From NCBI GenBank assembly GCA_964394585.1, contig CAYMYI010000011.1, positions 1-56,722 of the forward strand: a stretch of 56,722 nt of DNA, given 5' to 3'. Below the pieces are notes generated by a model that saw nothing but the letters and a program-made list of their open reading frames with translations, was not told the DNA's origin and made no database searches. This DNA comes from CAYUJH01 sp964394585 (lineage in GTDB: Bacteria; Bacteroidota; Bacteroidia; Cytophagales; Flammeovirgaceae). Of the stretch, positions 53,603-56,722 are shown piece after piece (position 1 is the stretch's first letter; every line of letters starts with the position of its first letter). Both the position numbers and the translations under genes were made by a program.

Positions 53603-53610
53603 CAAAGATA
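53603..53610 (-). promoter_or_regulatory. TAnnTTTG -7 element upstream of purQ
   Basis: On the minus strand TATCTTTG matches the Bacteroidota -7 consensus and lies 33 bases before the purQ start. A matching -33 TTG at about 19-20 bases upstream is not seen. Confidence 0.5.
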
Positions 53611-53727
53611 CTCAACTTCGTTTGGTTTCTTTGTTTTCCCCATCAGCGGTTTGTCAAATATGTAAATCAGATTAGAACTTATTGGAAACGTTTTGAAAAG
53701 AAAACGTAAAGCCTGAACTTACTTGTA

Positions 53728-53735
53728 TATCTTTG
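53728..53735 (+). promoter_or_regulatory. TAnnTTTG -7 element upstream of yicC
   Basis: TATCTTTG on the plus strand, 195 bases before the yicC start. No -33 TTG at the usual spacing is visible. Confidence 0.4.
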
Positions 53736-53929
53736 ATTCTATACATCAATAGTTGGGGTTTGTATAATTGGCAACTAATTGGGTGTTTTGCCGCTGCGAT
53801 TGAGAAAGTTAGAACTTGTAAATCCTTTACAATAAATCAGGTGAATCAAACCAAGGAAATTCTTACATCGCAGGATTCTTGGTATAGCAGCCATATATCG
53901 TCTTTTTTTCATTAGATGACGCTACATTT

Positions 53930-54820
53930 ATGATTCAATCAATGACAGGCTTTGGCAGAGTACAGCATCATTCTGAAGAAGCTTACATACAAGTAGAAAT
54001 TCGGACGCTTAACTCAAAGCAAAGCGATACGTACTTAAAAATTCCATCGATTTTCTATCATAAAGAAATTGAACTAAAGAAGCTATTAAGCAATGCGCTG
54101 CATCGGGGAAAAATTACCCTCTCGTTGGAATACACTCCCAAAAATGCCCAAGATGCCGCACTACAAATTAACCATGACCTCGCCAAGGCATACTACCAGC
54201 AGCTAAAGGAGCTTTCCACAGCGTTATCTGCTCAAGGAAACGATGCTGAGTTGTTCTCTTTAGCACTGAATATGCCCGATATTATGGTGAAGCCTTCCGA
54301 TTCGGAAGTTGCCGAAAAACGCTACCAAACTTTATTGCCTTTATTGAATGATGCTATTCAGGCTTGTATCGCTTTTCGCAGGCAAGAAGGTGAAGCAATG
54401 CAGCAAGACCTTTTTAAACGAATTGCTCAGATTGAACAAGCCCTCAATAAAATCGATGAGCAAGACCCCCAACGCATTGCCCGGCTCAAAGAGCGGTTGC
54501 ATGCACAAATTGCCGAATGGGAAAATAACGAAGCCTTTGATAAAAATCGGTTTGAGCAAGAACTAATTTATTACATTGAGAAGCTCGATATTTCCGAAGA
54601 AAAAGTGCGGTTGAGGAATCATCTGGCATATTTCTCAAAAACGCTACATGCGGAAAACACACCACAGCTGGGGAAAAAACTTGGGTTTATTAGCCAAGAA
54701 ATCGGGCGCGAAATTAACACGATTGGCTCCAAGGCAAACGATGCTTCCATTCAGCATTTGGTAGTTACCATGAAAGAAGAATTAGAAAAAATAAAGGAGT
54801 TGGTGCTCAATGTTCTCTAG
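53930..54820 (+). CDS. yicC: YicC/YloC family endoribonuclease
   Basis: Cytoplasmic protein of 296 residues with the family opening MIQSMTGFGRVQHHSEEAYIQVEIRTLNSKQSD and the C-terminal FEQELIYYIEKLDISEEKVRLRNHLAYFSKTL, GKKLGFISQEIGREINTIGSKAND and MKEELEKIKELVLNVL. Members are recently described endoribonucleases involved in RNA turnover and stationary-phase survival. The DUF2490 gene starts 11 bases before its stop, indicating coupling; HemG-like follows. In many bacteria yicC precedes gmk instead. Confidence 0.94.
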   Translation: MIQSMTGFGRVQHHSEEAYIQVEIRTLNSKQSDTYLKIPSIFYHKEIELKKLLSNALHRGKITLSLEYTPKNAQDAALQINHDLAKAYYQQLKELSTALSAQGNDAELFSLALNMPDIMVKPSDSEVAEKRYQTLLPLLNDAIQACIAFRRQEGEAMQQDLFKRIAQIEQALNKIDEQDPQRIARLKERLHAQIAEWENNEAFDKNRFEQELIYYIEKLDISEEKVRLRNHLAYFSKTLHAENTPQLGKKLGFISQEIGREINTIGSKANDASIQHLVVTMKEELEKIKELVLNVL

Positions 54821-55586
54821 GCTACTTTCGGTGGTATTTGGCGTGTTTACGCTTGGTTTCAGTGCACTATTTGCCCATGGGCAACCCCTCGAAAAAGATT
54901 GGAGAAATACCGCCCTTTGGGCTGAAACTCAGCTACTAGTAAAAAACTCGCAACAGCACTTGTGGTTTAGCGAGCTGCAAGTGCGCTACTCTACTTTGCC
55001 CGATAACCAGAATACAATTGCCGAGGCATTTCCCTTCTACCGCGCACACCTTTGGGTGGGTAGGCAATGGCATTTTTCGGAGGCTTGGCAGGGTAGCCTC
55101 TCGGGGAGAGTTGCCTTAGAAAACAACCGGCAACTGCTGTTTAGCACTCTCTATGCACAGCACTCAGGCAGCTTAGGTAGGTTTAAGTTGGTGAAACGTT
55201 TGCAGTGGGAACACCTGACCGATAGCCAAGAAACCCCCTTATATTGGGCGCGTACCTCAGGCTGGCTATGGCTTTCTACTTCTTTTCAACGGCGGGCTTT
55301 TGCTTGGAAACCGATTCTTTCATACCAGTTTTTTTTCAACCACAGAACTGCGGATAACCCCATTCCAGCAGAAAACGAGCGTTTGATTGACCGTACTCGC
55401 CTTCGGTTTGATTTAACCCTATGTACAGCAGCTTGGAGGGTAGGTGTTTTTGCCATGCGCGAAACCGACTACTTTTTTGCACAAGAAGTCTTCGATGAAA
55501 ACGGCGAAATGAAAAAACCCTTTCGGAAATTGAACCTCATTACCCCTACCTATGGGATAAGTTTCCGCTATATTTGGGAAAAATAA
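54810..55586 (+). CDS. DUF2490 exported protein, probable outer-membrane barrel
   Basis: Protein of 258 residues with a signal peptide (about 1-26, ending FAHGQ). The mature part is a run of amphipathic strands with many aromatics: NTALWAETQLLVKNSQQHLWFSELQVRY, HFSEAWQGSLSGRVALENNRQL, LSYQFFFNH, RLRFDLTLCTAAWRVGVFAMRETDYFF and a C-terminal YGISFRYIWEK ending in aromatic-basic residues. This fits DUF2490, a barrel family of unknown function common in Bacteroidota. It overlaps yicC by 11 bases and precedes the oxidase gene by 18. Confidence 0.82.
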   Translation: MFSRLLSVVFGVFTLGFSALFAHGQPLEKDWRNTALWAETQLLVKNSQQHLWFSELQVRYSTLPDNQNTIAEAFPFYRAHLWVGRQWHFSEAWQGSLSGRVALENNRQLLFSTLYAQHSGSLGRFKLVKRLQWEHLTDSQETPLYWARTSGWLWLSTSFQRRAFAWKPILSYQFFFNHRTADNPIPAENERLIDRTRLRFDLTLCTAAWRVGVFAMRETDYFFAQEVFDENGEMKKPFRKLNLITPTYGISFRYIWEK

Positions 55587-55604
55587 TACCTAAACTGTTG
55601 CAGC

Positions 55605-56722
55605 ATGATTGCGATTATTGGTGCAGGCATTTCAGGGCTTGCTACAGCTTTTTATTTGCAGAAACTGGGCGTTCCGTATGTGTTACTCGAAAAAACCAAC
55701 CGTTGTGGTGGGTACATTGCTTCGGTTCGCGAAGGCGAATATCTGATGGAAAATGGCCCAAACTCACTCTTGTGTGATGAGGAGGTATGGACGATTTTAG
55801 AGGAAATCGGGGTGAGGTCGAAGGCTGTGCCCCCTAACGAAGTAAGCAAAGCTCGATACATTTTAAAAGACGGGACGTACCGAAAACTTTCGCCTCCGGC
55901 GCTGCTGCTGGGCAACTATTTTTCGGCAGCTACTAAATGGGCTTTGGCTACTGAGTACTTTTCGCGCTCGGAAGGATCTGACAACGAAACCGTTGCCGAT
56001 TTTTTTAGAAGGCGTTTTTCTGAGCAAGTAGTACAGTATGCCGTGAACCCTTTTGTGTCGGGCATTTACGCCGGCGACCCTGAAAAACTCATCATGCGGT
56101 ATACCTTCCCTGCGGTGTACCAATTAGAAAAACAACACGGTTCTGTAATCCGAGGATTTTTAAAGCGAAAGCAAAAGGCAGGGCGAAAAGCCTCGGTGAG
56201 TTTCCCCGATGGGATGGAATCGCTGCCTAAGTTCATGGCTGAGTTGGTGAAGGTGCACTACAACACCTCCGTAGAACATATTGAACGACAGGAACAGGGG
56301 TATCTGATCAATAAGGAATATCAGGTAAAAAGCATTGTGTTCACTACACCGGCACGTGCCACCGCATCGCTATTGCAACCCTTGCACACAGAGTTTGCCC
56401 AAGCGCTACAAAATGTGCATTATCCGCCTATGTGCGTCATCCACTCTGTATTTAAAAAGACCCCGGGCATGTTTGCATTTAACGGATTCGGAGGGCTGCA
56501 TCCGGCAAAAGAACACCGGTTTACAGCAGGAAGCATTTGGAGTAGTTCGCTATTTGCAGGGCGCGCGCCTTCCGACGAAGTGCTACTCACCACTTTTGTA
56601 GGAGGGAGCCAGTTTGCCGAAAAAGCCCAACTGCCCGATGAAATCCTTCAAGAAAAAGCCACCCAAGAACTCAAAGCGCTCTTCGGCATATCAGACGACC
56701 CCATTCGCCAAACACTCTTCCG
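55605..56722 (+). CDS. hemG: protoporphyrinogen oxidase (HemY-type), 3' end beyond window
   Basis: Partial gene; 372 codons are readable with no stop before the window ends. FAD-dependent oxidation of protoporphyrinogen IX (or coproporphyrinogen III in the monoderm route) in heme synthesis. The dinucleotide motif is at the very start, IAIIGAGISGLATAFYLQKLG, followed by VLLEKTNRCGGYIASV, FLMENGPNSLL-like EYLMENGPNSLL, and the family block VNPFVSGIYAGDPEKLIMRY and FPAVYQLEKQHGSVIRG. The full length should be about 440-460 residues. It is the third gene of the yicC - DUF2490 run. Some databases use hemY for this oxygen-dependent type. Confidence 0.9.
   Translation, partial: MIAIIGAGISGLATAFYLQKLGVPYVLLEKTNRCGGYIASVREGEYLMENGPNSLLCDEEVWTILEEIGVRSKAVPPNEVSKARYILKDGTYRKLSPPALLLGNYFSAATKWALATEYFSRSEGSDNETVADFFRRRFSEQVVQYAVNPFVSGIYAGDPEKLIMRYTFPAVYQLEKQHGSVIRGFLKRKQKAGRKASVSFPDGMESLPKFMAELVKVHYNTSVEHIERQEQGYLINKEYQVKSIVFTTPARATASLLQPLHTEFAQALQNVHYPPMCVIHSVFKKTPGMFAFNGFGGLHPAKEHRFTAGSIWSSSLFAGRAPSDEVLLTTFVGGSQFAEKAQLPDEILQEKATQELKALFGISDDPIRQTLF

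Larger units (their letters stand above)
53571..53929. other. 359-base divergent intergenic region purQ-yicC
   Basis: Holds two exact TAnnTTTG motifs, one on each strand, listed separately. A 60-codon plus-strand frame (53733-53915) crosses it but has no family-like features and I do not call it. No tRNA, terminator or riboswitch is recognised. The 195 bases between the plus-strand motif and yicC would be an unusually long leader. Confidence 0.5.

Noticed and set aside
53733..53915. 60-codon plus-strand frame upstream of yicC
   Set aside because: No family-like pattern, no ribosome binding site and it lies in a region expected to hold promoters.
1..56722. tRNA genes and CRISPR arrays
   Set aside because: No T-arm motif in intergenic DNA and no regularly spaced direct repeats were seen.

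Overview
The window reads as a chromosomal segment of a Bacteroidota bacterium, most likely a gliding or formerly gliding member of the Cytophagia. The reasons are a GldN-type gliding/type IX secretion protein, a ComA-like phosphosulfolactate synthase of the kind found in sulfonolipid-making Bacteroidota, Bacteroidota-style secreted families (DUF2490, DUF547, two-component-regulator propeller proteins), almost no Shine-Dalgarno sequences, and several TAnnTTTG motifs of the type used by the Bacteroidota primary sigma factor. Two runs of ten N (23572-23581 and 51013-51022) show that this is a draft scaffold. I see no rRNA, tRNA, CRISPR array, insertion sequence, phage or conjugative gene. Gene density is high, and most of the window is core metabolism and envelope biology.

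Layout. 1-9.1 kb: dipeptidyl peptidase IV, phosphosulfolactate synthase, a TPR protein and an N-acetylmuramoyl-L-alanine amidase (all minus), then an LptD-like outer-membrane protein and dihydrofolate reductase (plus). 9.1-15.1 kb: small DsrE-like, TerB-like and DUF6134-like proteins, YaaA, RimM, a large CcmF/CcsA cytochrome c assembly protein and a DoxX-like membrane protein. 15.2-22.7 kb: a four-PAS histidine kinase, a small membrane protein, an M1 aminopeptidase lipoprotein and PruA. 22.7-33 kb (all minus): GldN, DUF547, a LysM lytic transglycosylase, GatA, TatA, a DUF2520 dehydrogenase, a beta-CASP RNase and ClpB. 33-39 kb: a gene-poor stretch, a DUF885-like protein that lacks the usual metal ligands, a Cry-DASH photolyase and two universal stress proteins.

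39-50.3 kb is the most suggestive part. A stand-alone membrane PASTA protein is followed by a huge propeller/Y_Y_Y/SpoIIE-phosphatase protein. Next come an enolase-superfamily epimerase and a DUF1611 protein (a likely DgcA-DgcN pair for D-glutamate), two different L,D-transpeptidases and a glutamine-dependent asparagine synthetase-like enzyme. Sensing, building, amidating and recycling of peptidoglycan could all be represented here; that grouping is my inference. 50.4-56.7 kb: a TPR protein interrupted by a gap, an AlbA_2 protein, PurQ, and a yicC - DUF2490 - protoporphyrinogen oxidase operon that runs off the end of the window.

Calls rest on reading motifs by eye; no database search was run. 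Starts were moved downstream where an upstream extension did not fit the family.
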